Position numbers and translations under genes: made by a program. Under the pieces are notes generated by a model. It saw only the letters and a list, made by a program, of their open reading frames with translations, searched no databases and was not told where the DNA came from. A DNA stretch of 64,000 nucleotides. Source: Enterocola sp045611845 (GTDB taxonomy: Bacteria > Bacteroidota > Bacteroidia > Bacteroidales > Paludibacteraceae). The stretch covers positions 17,725 to 81,724 of the forward strand of contig JAZKXZ010000015.1 in the NCBI GenBank assembly GCA_045611845.1. The letters are read 5' to 3'. Shown one piece after another: positions 41,978-51,087 of the stretch (positions are counted from its first letter, which is position 1; the number at the start of each line of letters is the position of its first letter).

Positions 41978-42547
41978 GTGAAAAAGAGTATAATTTATAT
42001 TATTGCAGTTGTTTTAGCTTCTACGTTAGCTACCAGTTGCGTGAAACACAGCCCAAAACCAAGAGGATATTTTAGAATTGAACTAAAGGAGAAGGAATAT
42101 TCTAGAAGCGATTCTACCCTACCTTATAGCTTTGAATATCCAAAAAACTTGTCGCTTATAGTACCAAGCAAACAAGATAAAGAATGGTTCGACATTGTTT
42201 ATCCTCGCTACAATGCTAGAATTTATTTTAGCTACAAGTCTGTTAACAAGAATTTTAGAGAAATTTCTGAAGATTCTAGAAACTTTGTTTACAAACACGC
42301 ATTCAAGGCAGATGCCATAGGCGAACAATATTATGAGAATGCAGAAAATAAAACATACGGCATTCTTTACGAAATAAAGGGCAACACTGCCTCTGCAGTG
42401 CAATTTGTGCTTACAGACAGTGTAAACCATTTCCTACGTGGTGCATTATACTTTAACAACAGACCAAACAAAGACTCTATTGCACCTGTTGTAGATTATA
42501 TTACAGAAGACATCGTAAAAATAATGGAAACTACTCGCTGGAAATAA
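41978..42547 (+). CDS. gldD: GldD-like lipoprotein
   Basis: 189 residues starting at GTG, 2 bp after folE. Lipoprotein signal with lipobox ATSC (Cys21). The mature part PKPRGYFRIELKEKEY and YPRYNARIYFSYK match GldD, a lipoprotein required for gliding/T9SS in Flavobacterium and conserved in nonmotile Bacteroidales. Its precise biochemical role is unknown. The stop shares a base with the next ATG (TAATG). Confidence 0.83.
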   Translation: MKKSIIYIIAVVLASTLATSCVKHSPKPRGYFRIELKEKEYSRSDSTLPYSFEYPKNLSLIVPSKQDKEWFDIVYPRYNARIYFSYKSVNKNFREISEDSRNFVYKHAFKADAIGEQYYENAENKTYGILYEIKGNTASAVQFVLTDSVNHFLRGALYFNNRPNKDSIAPVVDYITEDIVKIMETTRWK

Positions 42548-43161
42548 TGCTTGTTTGTAGAGAACATATAAATGATTCTGAGCTCATTATTTGGCGCATG
42601 GATGAAACTCTAGAAGAGTTGATGGAGCTTTCTCTGCACCACTACGACCATGAATTAGAGGCAATTTCTAATGATGTACGTAAAAAAGAACGTATTCTTT
42701 CTAGATACCTATTGGAAATGCTTATTGGCAGAAAAGCAGAAGTGAAGTACGAAGCTTCTGGCAAACCAATTATGGATGGAGTAAGCTTTTCTATCTCTCA
42801 TACCAAAAATTTTGTTGCTGTAATAGTTGGTAGTGGCATTGTAGGTGTAGATATCGAACACAAAAGCGACAGAATTTTTAAGGTAACAGAGAAAATTATG
42901 CACCCAGAAGAGCTAAATACTCTAAGTTCATACACCAAAAATTCAGAAGAAAAAGGCATTTTTTCATCAGAAGCACAAAAATTTGCGCTACTTTGCTGGT
43001 GTGCAAAAGAAACTGTGTTTAAAATGATAGACGAAATTGGTGTAGATTTCACAAAAATGAACTGCAAAATAAGTTCAGACAAAGTAATCCTAACCTACAA
43101 AAATGCCGATTTCATCCTAAATTATCTGGAATTTCCCGATTTTTTTATTGTTTTTAGTTAA
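42547..43161 (+). CDS. 4'-phosphopantetheinyl transferase superfamily protein
   Basis: 204 residues. Transfers phosphopantetheine to carrier proteins. Key residues: ISHTKNFVAVIV (about 78-89), GVDIEHKSDRI (Asp and Glu for Mg2+, about 97-107) and CWCAKETVFKMI (catalytic KE, about 156-167). The short N-terminal half is of the Sfp/HetI type. Its carrier-protein partner is not in this window. Confidence 0.9.
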   Translation: MLVCREHINDSELIIWRMDETLEELMELSLHHYDHELEAISNDVRKKERILSRYLLEMLIGRKAEVKYEASGKPIMDGVSFSISHTKNFVAVIVGSGIVGVDIEHKSDRIFKVTEKIMHPEELNTLSSYTKNSEEKGIFSSEAQKFALLCWCAKETVFKMIDEIGVDFTKMNCKISSDKVILTYKNADFILNYLEFPDFFIVFS

Positions 43162-43265
43162 AATGCATTTTTTTACTAAAAAAGTTCTAGAAAAATTTGC
43201 AAGAACCAAAATTTCATCATATCTTTGCATCGCAATTGAGGGAAACACCTAATGCAAAACAAAAT

Positions 43266-43342
43266 GGTGCGGTAGTTCAGTCGGTTAGAATATCGGCCTG
43301 TCACGCCGGAGGTCGCGGGTTCGAGTCCCGTCCGCACCGCCA
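43266..43342 (+). tRNA. tRNA-Asp (GTC)
   Basis: Acceptor GGTGCGG/CCGCACC, anticodon loop CTGTCAC (GTC), T-arm GCGGGTTCGAGTCCCGT, discriminator G, encoded CCA at 43340-43342. Confidence 0.97.
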
Positions 43343-43346
43343 ACCT

Positions 43347-43385
43347 AAAAAGAGTTTCACAGAGTGAAGCTCTTTTTCTTTTTAT
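43347..43385 (+). terminator. Terminator after tRNA-Asp
   Basis: AAAAAGAGTTTCAC-AGA-GTGAAGCTCTTTTT followed by CTTTTT. Confidence 0.85.
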
Positions 43386-43534
43386 GTATATAAGGGCTCG
43401 AACCCGCGACCAAAAAAATAGACAATCTCGCGGGTTAAGCTTGCGCGTGAGCGCGAGCTCGAGATACCTGCCAAAAAGAAGCCCAATAATAAGAAAGGCG
43501 ACATGGCATTTATTAGTTCTAATATTGTAATCAT
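43382..43534 (-). pseudogene. Truncated permease N-terminus (SO_0444/DUF318-like)
   Basis: ATG at 43534 opens MITILELINAMSPFLLLGFFLAGIS, typical of the start of DUF318/SO_0444-type permeases, which run to more than 300 residues. After about 25 residues it changes to low-complexity SSRSRASLTREIV.. and stops. The break is at about 43460 in a GC-rich palindrome. This is the left-over start of a gene deleted or interrupted next to tRNA-Asp. Confidence 0.6.
43394..43411 (-). other. Inverted copy of the tRNA-Asp T-arm
   Basis: On the minus strand GGTCGCGGGTTCGAG-CCC matches tRNA-Asp 43311-43329 (GGTCGCGGGTTCGAG-TCCC), 15 bases exact. A shorter direct piece CTCGCGGGTT lies at 43427-43436. It could be the trace of an integrase attachment site. 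It is not a functional tRNA. Confidence 0.5.
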
Positions 43535-43557
43535 AATATTTATTTTTAGATTTTATA

Positions 43558-43596
43558 AAAAAAATGGAATTGTTCGTAATTGAGCAATTCCATTTA
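43558..43596 (-). terminator. Terminator of the small membrane-protein gene
   Basis: AAATGGAATTG / CAATTCCATTT stem followed on the minus strand by T8. Confidence 0.85.
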
Positions 43597-43632
43597 TGTT
43601 TTAAACAAGTGTTTTGCCGAAAAAACTCATAA

Positions 43633-43830
43633 TTATTTCTTGTTTTCTTTATCTTTTTCAGAACTTTCGCCCAAACTACAAGCCGCTAAACAAGTTACAG
43701 CCAAAGCCAATAAATAAACTGCCTCGTTTACAGCTATTTTCTCCATTCCAAGTAAAGTTAATGTACCTAGACCCAATCCCAAGGCCACACATCTAAACAC
43801 CAATAAAGGTAATTTCTTATCAAATTTCAT
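43633..43830 (-). CDS. Small membrane protein of unknown function
   Basis: 65 residues. Two hydrophobic segments (about 8-27 and 34-52), a Cys near the end (LAACSLGES) and a charged Lys/Glu tail. A -7 box (43864-43857) precedes it and a good terminator follows, which supports a real gene. No relatives recognised. Confidence 0.6.
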   Translation of the reverse strand: MKFDKKLPLLVFRCVALGLGLGTLTLLGMEKIAVNEAVYLLALAVTCLAACSLGESSEKDKENKK

Positions 43831-43856
43831 AGTTCAAAAAGTTTAAAATTCAACTA

Positions 43857-43864
43857 CAAAGATA
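43857..43864 (-). promoter_or_regulatory. -7 box of the small membrane-protein gene
   Basis: TATCTTTG on the minus strand, 26 bp before the ATG. No TTG at the expected -33 distance. Confidence 0.5.
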
Positions 43865-43929
43865 CGGATTTTTGGCAAAATATGGAGAGACAGTCTTACG
43901 ATTTCTCAACATTTTGTAGTAAATTTGCA

Positions 43930-44013
43930 GTGTTAATAGTCAGACCTCCAAGCGAGTTAGGATCATTAACTGTCAAGATATAACTGTTTGATTCGTCAAG
44001 CAGTTCTATTTTT
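43930..44013 (+). ncRNA. Candidate small RNA
   Basis: TAAATTTG (43920-43927) leads into about 85 nt without ORF. Pairs GTTAAT/ATTAAC, and ends with AACTGTTTGA-TTCG-TCAAGCAGTT then CTATTTTT, a clear Rho-independent terminator. The -33 box is weak. It could be the 3' end of a decayed gene instead. Confidence 0.45.
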
Positions 44014-44077
44014 ATTACGTAAATGCATATGGTTTATTAGGATTTGTATCACGGAATTCATAAATTCTAGTACAAAC

Positions 44078-44110
44078 AACAAAACTTTGCCGTTAAGGGC
44101 AAAGTTTTAT
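44078..44110 (-). terminator. Terminator of the DUF4112-like gene
   Basis: AAAACTTTGCC-CTTAAC-GGCAAAGTTTT immediately downstream of the gene on the minus strand. Confidence 0.85.
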
Positions 44111-44593
44111 TTAAAACAAAGACCAAATCCAATTTGCTAGTAGCGATAATAGATAAACAAGTGCTGCAATCACCCCTATTATAACCACAATTAGCAAAGC
44201 AGAAAGTGCAGCCTTTCCATTAACCTCTCTTACTATCTTTTTGTCGTTATCCACATAACCATTAATGAGTTTCATATTTTTCAAAAACGCCTTATAAAAG
44301 AAGTCGCAAACACTACCAACCCCAAATGGAATCAACCCCACTGCCACATCTATTAAAATATTCAACAGCACCGCCAATGTTAAAGGCAGTGAGCGAATTT
44401 TGAAGATACACAAATACAACTGTGGCAACACAAAAACAGAAGAAAATACATCGCCCGCACCAGGCACAAGACCTATAATAGCATCAATGTAATACTTATC
44501 CATTACTGTTGCTATCGTATCAGAAACCTTATAAGAATAACTATTCAACAACTTCTGACGCATCTTAAGCTTTTTATCTACTTTTTGTGACAT
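44111..44593 (-). CDS. DUF4112-type membrane protein
   Basis: 160 residues. A basic N-terminus, then IDAIIGLVPGAGDVFSSVF (about 55-75, conserved core of DUF4112), followed by LLNILIDVAVGLIPFGVGSVCDFFYKA and two C-terminal hydrophobic stretches. Function unknown. Divergent from lepA. Confidence 0.85.
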   Translation of the reverse strand: MSQKVDKKLKMRQKLLNSYSYKVSDTIATVMDKYYIDAIIGLVPGAGDVFSSVFVLPQLYLCIFKIRSLPLTLAVLLNILIDVAVGLIPFGVGSVCDFFYKAFLKNMKLINGYVDNDKKIVREVNGKAALSALLIVVIIGVIAALVYLLSLLANWIWSLF

Positions 44594-44627
44594 AGTTTTT
44601 TGTTAAATAAGATTAGTTTGTTTAGCA

Positions 44628-44635
44628 CAAAGATA
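44628..44635 (-). promoter_or_regulatory. -7 box of the DUF4112-like gene
   Basis: TATCTTTG on the minus strand, 34 bp before the ATG. Confidence 0.55.
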
Positions 44636-44680
44636 AAAAATATCTACGCTAAAAATAGCTATAATAAAGCGAATTTTCGT

Positions 44681-44688
44681 TATCTTTG
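44681..44688 (+). promoter_or_regulatory. -7 box of lepA
   Basis: TATCTTTG 20 bp before the lepA ATG. It is divergent from the box at 44628-44635, so the two promoters are back to back. Confidence 0.6.
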
Positions 44689-44708
44689 TACTCTTATTTT
44701 TAGGATTA

Positions 44709-46496
44709 ATGAAAAACATACGAAATTTCTGTATTATTGCGCATATAGACCATGGTAAAAGTACTTTGGCAGACCGTCTGCTTGAGGTAACAAGTACTGT
44801 TGTGGGTAAAGACATGCAGGCTCAAGTGCTAGACAACATGGACCTTGAACGCGAAAGAGGCATTACTATCAAGAGTCATGCCATTCAAATGGACTACACA
44901 TACCAAGGCGAAAAATACACATTAAACTTAATTGACACCCCAGGGCACGTGGACTTTGCATACGAGGTTTCACGTTCTATTGCTGCGTGCGAGGGTGCTC
45001 TTCTTATTGTGGACGCTACTCAAGGTATTCAAGCACAAACCATTTCAAACCTTTATATGGCTATTGAACATGATTTGGAAATTATTCCTATCATGAACAA
45101 AATGGATATGGACAATGCCATGCCAGAAGAGGTGGAAGACCAAATAGTAGAACTTCTTGGTTGCAAACCAGAGGAGATTATTCGTGCCAGCGGCAAAACA
45201 GGTATGGGTGTGGTGGAAATTCTTAACGCTATTGTGGAACGTATCAAACCACCAAAAGGAAATCCAGAAGGTCCGCTTCAATGTCTTATCTTCGACTCTG
45301 TATTCAACCCATTCCGTGGTATCATCACTTATATGAAGATAGTGAATGGCAGTATCAACACTGGCGACTTTGTAAAATTTGTAAATACTGGTAAACAATA
45401 TAACGCAGATGAGATTGGTGTTCTTCGTCTAGATATGGAACCTAGAAAGGAACTTAAATGTGGCGATGTGGGTTATATTATCTCTGGTATCAAGAATTCT
45501 AAGGAAGAGCGTGTGGGCGACACCATTACTCACGTAAACAACCCTTGCGAAAGTGCGATTGATGGTTTTGAAGAAGTAAAACCTATGGTATTCGCAGGCA
45601 TTTATCCTATAGATACTGATGATTTTGAAGACTTGCGTGCATCTATAGAAAAACTGCAATTAAATGACGCTGCGCTTACCTTCCAAGCAGAATCTTCTAT
45701 TGCTCTTGGCTTTGGTTTCCGTTGTGGTTTCCTTGGAATGCTTCACATGGAAATTGTGCAAGAGCGTCTAGACCGTGAGTTTAATATGGACGTTATCACC
45801 ACTGTGCCAAACGTACCATATAAGATTTACACTAAAAAAGGCGAAGTACTAGAAGTACACAACCCATCTGGTATGCCAGACATTATGTTAATAGACCACG
45901 TAGAAGAACCATACATTCGTGCTTCTATTATCACAAAAACAGATTTTATTGGTCAAATTATGACACTTTGCCTTGGCAAACGTGGTGAACTTATCAAACA
46001 AGAATACATTTCTTCAAACCGTATTGAGCTTATCTATGATATGCCAATGGGTGAAATTGTGTTCGACTTCTATGACAAATTAAAATCTATTTCAAAAGGT
46101 TATGCTTCGTTCGACTACCACATGAATGGCTTTAGAACATCACGCCTTATCAAACTAGATATTCTATTAAATGGTGAACCTGTGGACGCACTTTCTACCC
46201 TTACCCACTTCGACAACGCTGTGACTATTGGTCGTAGAATGTGTGAAAAACTTAAAGAACTTATCCCACGCCAACAGTTTGAAATTGCTATTCAAGCTGC
46301 TATTGGTTCAAAAATTATTGCTCGCGAAACTATTAAACCTGTGCGTAAAGACGTTACAGCTAAATGTTATGGTGGTGACGTTTCTCGTAAACGTAAGCTT
46401 CTAGAAAAACAAAAGAAAGGTAAAAAACGTATGAAGCAAATTGGTACTGTAGAGGTGCCACAAAAAGCGTTTATGGAGGTGCTTAAGCTTGACTAA
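44709..46496 (+). CDS. lepA: Elongation factor 4 (LepA) GTPase
   Basis: 595 residues. Ribosome-binding GTPase acting in initiation/elongation fidelity. G-motifs: AHIDHGKST (G1), RGITIKSH (G2), DTPGHVDF (G3), NKMDMDNA (G4). Domains II, III and V as in EF-G, and the LepA-specific C-terminus (KAKCYGGDVSRKRKLLEKQK, KKRMKQIG). Full length. Confidence 0.97.
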   Translation: MKNIRNFCIIAHIDHGKSTLADRLLEVTSTVVGKDMQAQVLDNMDLERERGITIKSHAIQMDYTYQGEKYTLNLIDTPGHVDFAYEVSRSIAACEGALLIVDATQGIQAQTISNLYMAIEHDLEIIPIMNKMDMDNAMPEEVEDQIVELLGCKPEEIIRASGKTGMGVVEILNAIVERIKPPKGNPEGPLQCLIFDSVFNPFRGIITYMKIVNGSINTGDFVKFVNTGKQYNADEIGVLRLDMEPRKELKCGDVGYIISGIKNSKEERVGDTITHVNNPCESAIDGFEEVKPMVFAGIYPIDTDDFEDLRASIEKLQLNDAALTFQAESSIALGFGFRCGFLGMLHMEIVQERLDREFNMDVITTVPNVPYKIYTKKGEVLEVHNPSGMPDIMLIDHVEEPYIRASIITKTDFIGQIMTLCLGKRGELIKQEYISSNRIELIYDMPMGEIVFDFYDKLKSISKGYASFDYHMNGFRTSRLIKLDILLNGEPVDALSTLTHFDNAVTIGRRMCEKLKELIPRQQFEIAIQAAIGSKIIARETIKPVRKDVTAKCYGGDVSRKRKLLEKQKKGKKRMKQIGTVEVPQKAFMEVLKLD

Positions 46497-46528
46497 TATT
46501 AAAAATTAATTATAAACATTAAACATTT

Positions 46529-47830
46529 ATGGAAATTCCAGTATTTGCATTAATTCCTTTCGTAGTGATGCTACTATGCATTGCTATAGGTCCACTTGTG
46601 GCAGAACACTGGTGGGAAAACAACAGAAACAAACTTATTGTTTCATTAGTATTGGGTGTGCCTACAGCCATTTGGTTGTGCCTAAATGGTATGGCTAGCG
46701 ACCTAGAACACCAATTACTATTCGATTACATTCCTTTCATTATTTTACTAGGTTCATTATTTGTAGTTACAGGCGGTATCCGCATTGCAGGTAACATTGC
46801 TGCTAAACCTATTGTAAATACAGCATTCTTAGCTATTGGATACCTATTAGCATCTATCATGGGTACAACTGGTGCAGCTATGCTACTTATCCGTCCTGTG
46901 ATTGAAACAAACAAAGAACGTAAAAACAAAGTTCACACTATTTTATTCTTCATTGCAGCTGTAGCAAACTGTGGTGGTCTTCTTACTCCACTTGGTGACC
47001 CACCATTGTTCCTACTTTACCTAAAAGGTGCTCCATTTACATGGTTCATGGGTATGATTCCAGAATGGGCATTGGCTGGCGCTCTACTTCTTTTAATCTA
47101 CTTCCTTGTAGATAGCTATTTATACAAAAAAGAAGAGCCAAAAGCTATTTCTGCAGACGATAAACAACAAACAAAAATTACCATTACAGGTAATATCAAC
47201 TTCATTTACTTAGCTGCTATTGTATGTGCAGTGGCATTTATCAACCCAGGTACTATTCCTGCTATGGGCGACCACCACGCACCACTTTATATGAAATTCC
47301 TTCGTGAAATCGTATTAGTAGTAATTATTCTAGCATCTTGGTTTACAACCAAACAACAAATTCGTAAAGACAACAACTATTCTTGGGGTCCTATCTTAGA
47401 AGTTGCTGCCCTATTCTTAGGTATTTTCGCAACTATGACACCAGCGCTTCTATTCTTAAAAGCTAATGCTTCTAGCCTTGGTATCACAGAACCATGGCAA
47501 TTTGTTTACGCTACAGGTGCTCTAAGTTCATTCCTAGACAATGCTCCTACAGCTCTTGCATTCCACAGTGTGGCATTAGGTCTTGATCCTGCTCTTACTG
47601 CTGGTTCTACCATGGTAGCTGGAGTCCCAGAAATCTTACTAAAAGCTATTTCAATGGGTGCTGTATTCTTTGGTGCTATGACATACATTGGCAACGGTCC
47701 AAACTTTATGGTTAAAGCTATCGCTGAAGAAAACAAAATCGAAATGCCAAGCTTCTTTGGTTATATGATTAAATTCTCTTTAATCGTTCTTTTACCTATT
47801 TATGTATTAACACAACTAATATTCTTATAA
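46529..47830 (+). CDS. Sodium:proton antiporter (ion-transporter superfamily)
   Basis: 433 residues with about 11-12 membrane segments. Conserved GTTGAAMLLIRPVI near 110, NCGGLLTPLGDPPLFLLYL near 148 and FLDNAPTALAF near 330 (Asp/Asn exchange site) place it in the citrate-transporter/NhaD-like superfamily. Exchanges Na+ for H+; substrate ion inferred. It follows lepA by 32 bp. Confidence 0.85.
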   Translation: MEIPVFALIPFVVMLLCIAIGPLVAEHWWENNRNKLIVSLVLGVPTAIWLCLNGMASDLEHQLLFDYIPFIILLGSLFVVTGGIRIAGNIAAKPIVNTAFLAIGYLLASIMGTTGAAMLLIRPVIETNKERKNKVHTILFFIAAVANCGGLLTPLGDPPLFLLYLKGAPFTWFMGMIPEWALAGALLLLIYFLVDSYLYKKEEPKAISADDKQQTKITITGNINFIYLAAIVCAVAFINPGTIPAMGDHHAPLYMKFLREIVLVVIILASWFTTKQQIRKDNNYSWGPILEVAALFLGIFATMTPALLFLKANASSLGITEPWQFVYATGALSSFLDNAPTALAFHSVALGLDPALTAGSTMVAGVPEILLKAISMGAVFFGAMTYIGNGPNFMVKAIAEENKIEMPSFFGYMIKFSLIVLLPIYVLTQLIFL

Positions 47831-47850
47831 AAATTTAGAATGGTGAAAAG

Positions 47851-47878
47851 AGGAAGGAAACCTATCGCTCCTTCCTCA
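47851..47878 (+). terminator. Hairpin between antiporter and purB
   Basis: GAGGAAGGA / TCCTTCCTC stem, 10-nt loop. The following run is mixed T and C, so it is a weak terminator. Confidence 0.5.
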
Positions 47879-47906
47879 TTTCTCCTTTCTCCCTTATTAA
47901 TTAACT

Positions 47907-49250
47907 ATGGATTTATCAATTTTAACTGCAATTTCTCCAGTAGATGGTCGCTATAGAAATAAAGTAGAAGCTTTAGCACCTTATTATTCAGAATATGCTC
48001 TTATCAAATATAGAGTAAGAGTAGAAATTGAATATTTCATTGCACTTTGTGAACTTCCAGTTCCACAACTTGCAGGCGTAGATAAAAACTTATTCGAAAG
48101 CTTACGCGACATCTACAGAAACTTCTCACTTGCTGACGCAAACGTGGTGAAAGACACAGAAAAAGTAACAAACCACGACGTTAAAGCTGTAGAATACTTT
48201 ATCAAAGGTAAATTTGACGAAATGGGACTAAGTGATTACAAAGAATTTATTCACTTTGGTCTTACTTCTCAAGACATAAATAATACTTCTGTGCCAATGA
48301 TGGTAAAAGAAAGCTTAGCAGAAGTATTTATTCCAGCAACAGAAGAACTTATTGCTAAACTTAACGGTTTTGCAGGAGATTGGAAAGACGTGCCAATGCT
48401 AGCTAAAACTCACGGTCAGCCAGCCTCTCCTACTCGTTTAGGCAAAGAAATTAAAGTATTTGCTTATCGTTTAGAAGAACAATTAGCTACACTAAAGGCT
48501 GTGAAATATACAGCTAAATTTGGTGGTGCTACTGGCAACTACAATGCTCACAACGTGGCATATCCTGCTATCGATTGGAAAGCATTTGGTAACAAATTTG
48601 TGAGTGAATACCTAGGTCTAGAACGTGAACAATGGACAACCCAAATTTCAAACTACGACCATCTAGCTGCTATTTTTGATGCTATTAAACGTATTAATAC
48701 TATCATTATAGACCTAGACCGCGACTTCTGGACATATATTTCAATGGAATACTTTAAACAAACCATTAAAGCTGGCGAAGTAGGTTCATCTGCTATGCCA
48801 CACAAAGTAAACCCTATTGACTTTGAAACCTCAGAAGGTAACTTAGGTATTTCAACAGCTATCTTAGAACACCTTGCTCACAAACTGCCAGTGTCTCGTC
48901 TTCAACGTGACTTAACAGACTCAACAGTTATTCGTAACATTGGTGTACCTTTAGCTCACTCTATTCTTGCTATTGCTAGCACAATGAAAGGTTTAGGAAA
49001 ACTTCTTCTAAACGAAAAAGCTATCAAAGCAGACTTAGAAAACTGCTGGAACGTATGTGCAGAGGCTATTCAAACTATCCTAAGACGTGAAAACTATCCA
49101 AAACCATACGAAACTCTAAAAGAACTTACTCGTACCAACGATGTAGTGAATGCAGAGTCTATCAGTAAGTTTATTGAAGGATTGAACGTGTCAGAAGAAG
49201 TAAAAGCTGAACTTCGTCAAATCACTCCATATTCATACACAGGTATTTAA
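47907..49250 (+). CDS. purB: Adenylosuccinate lyase
   Basis: 447 residues. Cleaves SAICAR and adenylosuccinate in purine synthesis. The signature SSAMPHKVNPIDFE near 292 holds the catalytic loop Ser; TSQDINNTS near 121 and KTHGQPASPT near 170 are the other active-site segments. The next gene starts 1 bp after its stop. Confidence 0.97.
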   Translation: MDLSILTAISPVDGRYRNKVEALAPYYSEYALIKYRVRVEIEYFIALCELPVPQLAGVDKNLFESLRDIYRNFSLADANVVKDTEKVTNHDVKAVEYFIKGKFDEMGLSDYKEFIHFGLTSQDINNTSVPMMVKESLAEVFIPATEELIAKLNGFAGDWKDVPMLAKTHGQPASPTRLGKEIKVFAYRLEEQLATLKAVKYTAKFGGATGNYNAHNVAYPAIDWKAFGNKFVSEYLGLEREQWTTQISNYDHLAAIFDAIKRINTIIIDLDRDFWTYISMEYFKQTIKAGEVGSSAMPHKVNPIDFETSEGNLGISTAILEHLAHKLPVSRLQRDLTDSTVIRNIGVPLAHSILAIASTMKGLGKLLLNEKAIKADLENCWNVCAEAIQTILRRENYPKPYETLKELTRTNDVVNAESISKFIEGLNVSEEVKAELRQITPYSYTGI

Positions 49251-49251
49251 T

Positions 49252-51087
49252 ATGTTCAAAACCCTTTTACAACGTTTTGTTCCACCTTATAAAAAATCAG
49301 TGGTTGGTGTGCTATTTTTTAGCATACTTTCCACTGTTTTAAGTTTATTCTCGTTTGCCCTTATAGTGCCTATCCTAGAGATACTATTTGGAATATCAAA
49401 CCCTGTGGAGCAAGCACCAGTATTTGAAGGATTTGGTAACGCCTTCGATTATCTAAAAAATTATTTATACTACTACGTTACCATTTTCATGAACGAATAT
49501 GGTAAAATACAAACCTTAGGTTTTCTAGCGTTTGGATTAATTGTAATTACTTTCCTAAAAGTAATTACATATTATTTAAGCTCTGTTTTTATGGCATATA
49601 TGCAAACAGGCGTGGTTAAAGACCTAAGAAATAATATTTTAGATAAAATACTTACCCTTCCTATAGGATTTTTTACAGAAGAAAAGAAAGGTGACATTAT
49701 GTCACGTGTGAGCGTAGATGTGCAAGATGTAGAGGCGTCTATTATGGGCTCTCTAGATATGCTAATTAAGAATCCTATTATTATCCTTATCTATCTTATT
49801 GTACTTATTGGCGTTAGCTGGGAGCTTACATTATTTGTATTTATTATGCTTCCTTTCGCTGGCGGACTAATGGGCGTGGTGGGCAAAAACCTTAAAAAAG
49901 ACTCAATGGAAGTGGGTCAAGAACAAGGTAGCCTCACCTCTCAACTAGAAGAAATGCTTGGCGGACTTCGCATTATAAAAGCATTCAATGCCGAAGGTAA
50001 AATATCTTCACGTTTCCACAATCAAACCAGAAAAATTAGAGATGCTATTATTAAGGTGGTAAAAAGACAATATCTAGCCCACCCTATGAGCGAATTCCTT
50101 GGCACCATGATTATCTCTATTGTGGTTTGCTATGGTGGTTATCTTATTCTTTGCACCGATAGCGGGCTTCAAGCTTCTGTGTTTATTTACTATATTCTTA
50201 TCTTCTATAGTATAATAAACCCTATTAAAGAGCTTTCTCGTGCATCATACAATGTACGCAAAGGTATGGGTTCGCTAGAGCGTATAGACAAGATTATGGC
50301 TGCAGAAAACCCTATTACCTCTCCTGCAGATGCTACTTCATTAAAAGATTTCAAAGATAAAATTGAATACAAAAACGTCTATTTTAAATATAAAAATGAT
50401 TGGGTACTACAAGATGTAAGTCTTACTATTAACCGTGGCAAGACTATCGCTTTAGTAGGTCAATCTGGTTCTGGAAAGTCTACTCTTGTAGATTTACTTC
50501 CACGTTTTTGGGATATAAACGATGGAGAAATTCTTATCGACGGAGTGAACATTAAAAATATGCCACTCATTTCTCTACGTTCTCTAATGGGTAATGTGAA
50601 CCAAGAAGCTATTCTATTCAACGACACTTTCTACAACAACATTGCTTTTGGCGTAGAAAATGCCACTATGGAAGATGTGGTGAAGGCTGCAAAAATTGCT
50701 AATGCTCACGACTTCATTTCTGCCACAGAACAAGGCTACCACAGCAATATAGGCGACCGTGGATGCAAACTTTCTGGCGGTCAAAGACAACGTCTAAGCA
50801 TTGCTCGTGCTATTCTTAAAAACCCGCCTATTCTAATTCTAGACGAGGCTACATCGGCTCTAGATACAGAATCTGAAAAACTAGTACAAGAGGCTCTTGA
50901 AAACCTAATGAAAAACCGCACCACAATAGTAATTGCTCACCGCTTATCTACTGTAAGAAATGCTGATGAAATTTGTGTGCTTGAAAAAGGAAAGATTATA
51001 GAAAGAGGCACTCACGAGGAGCTTATACAGAAAAAAGGTGCTTACTTCAACCTACAACAAAGTCAAAGCCTACATAATTCGGTATAA
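49252..51087 (+). CDS. MsbA-like ABC exporter (fused permease-ATPase)
   Basis: 611 residues. Six membrane helices (about 1-330), then the ATPase: Walker A GQSGSGKST near 400, signature LSGGQRQRL near 508, Walker B ILILDEATSALD, H-loop IAHRLST. Homodimeric exporter of lipids or hydrophobic compounds; substrate not predictable. The 3' end overlaps the opposite-strand GGGP synthase by 25 bp. Confidence 0.9.
   Translation: MFKTLLQRFVPPYKKSVVGVLFFSILSTVLSLFSFALIVPILEILFGISNPVEQAPVFEGFGNAFDYLKNYLYYYVTIFMNEYGKIQTLGFLAFGLIVITFLKVITYYLSSVFMAYMQTGVVKDLRNNILDKILTLPIGFFTEEKKGDIMSRVSVDVQDVEASIMGSLDMLIKNPIIILIYLIVLIGVSWELTLFVFIMLPFAGGLMGVVGKNLKKDSMEVGQEQGSLTSQLEEMLGGLRIIKAFNAEGKISSRFHNQTRKIRDAIIKVVKRQYLAHPMSEFLGTMIISIVVCYGGYLILCTDSGLQASVFIYYILIFYSIINPIKELSRASYNVRKGMGSLERIDKIMAAENPITSPADATSLKDFKDKIEYKNVYFKYKNDWVLQDVSLTINRGKTIALVGQSGSGKSTLVDLLPRFWDINDGEILIDGVNIKNMPLISLRSLMGNVNQEAILFNDTFYNNIAFGVENATMEDVVKAAKIANAHDFISATEQGYHSNIGDRGCKLSGGQRQRLSIARAILKNPPILILDEATSALDTESEKLVQEALENLMKNRTTIVIAHRLSTVRNADEICVLEKGKIIERGTHEELIQKKGAYFNLQQSQSLHNSV

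Noticed and set aside
43394..43411. Second tRNA gene on the minus strand
   Set aside because: Only a T-arm-like 18-mer is present; no acceptor, D-arm or anticodon stem can be formed.
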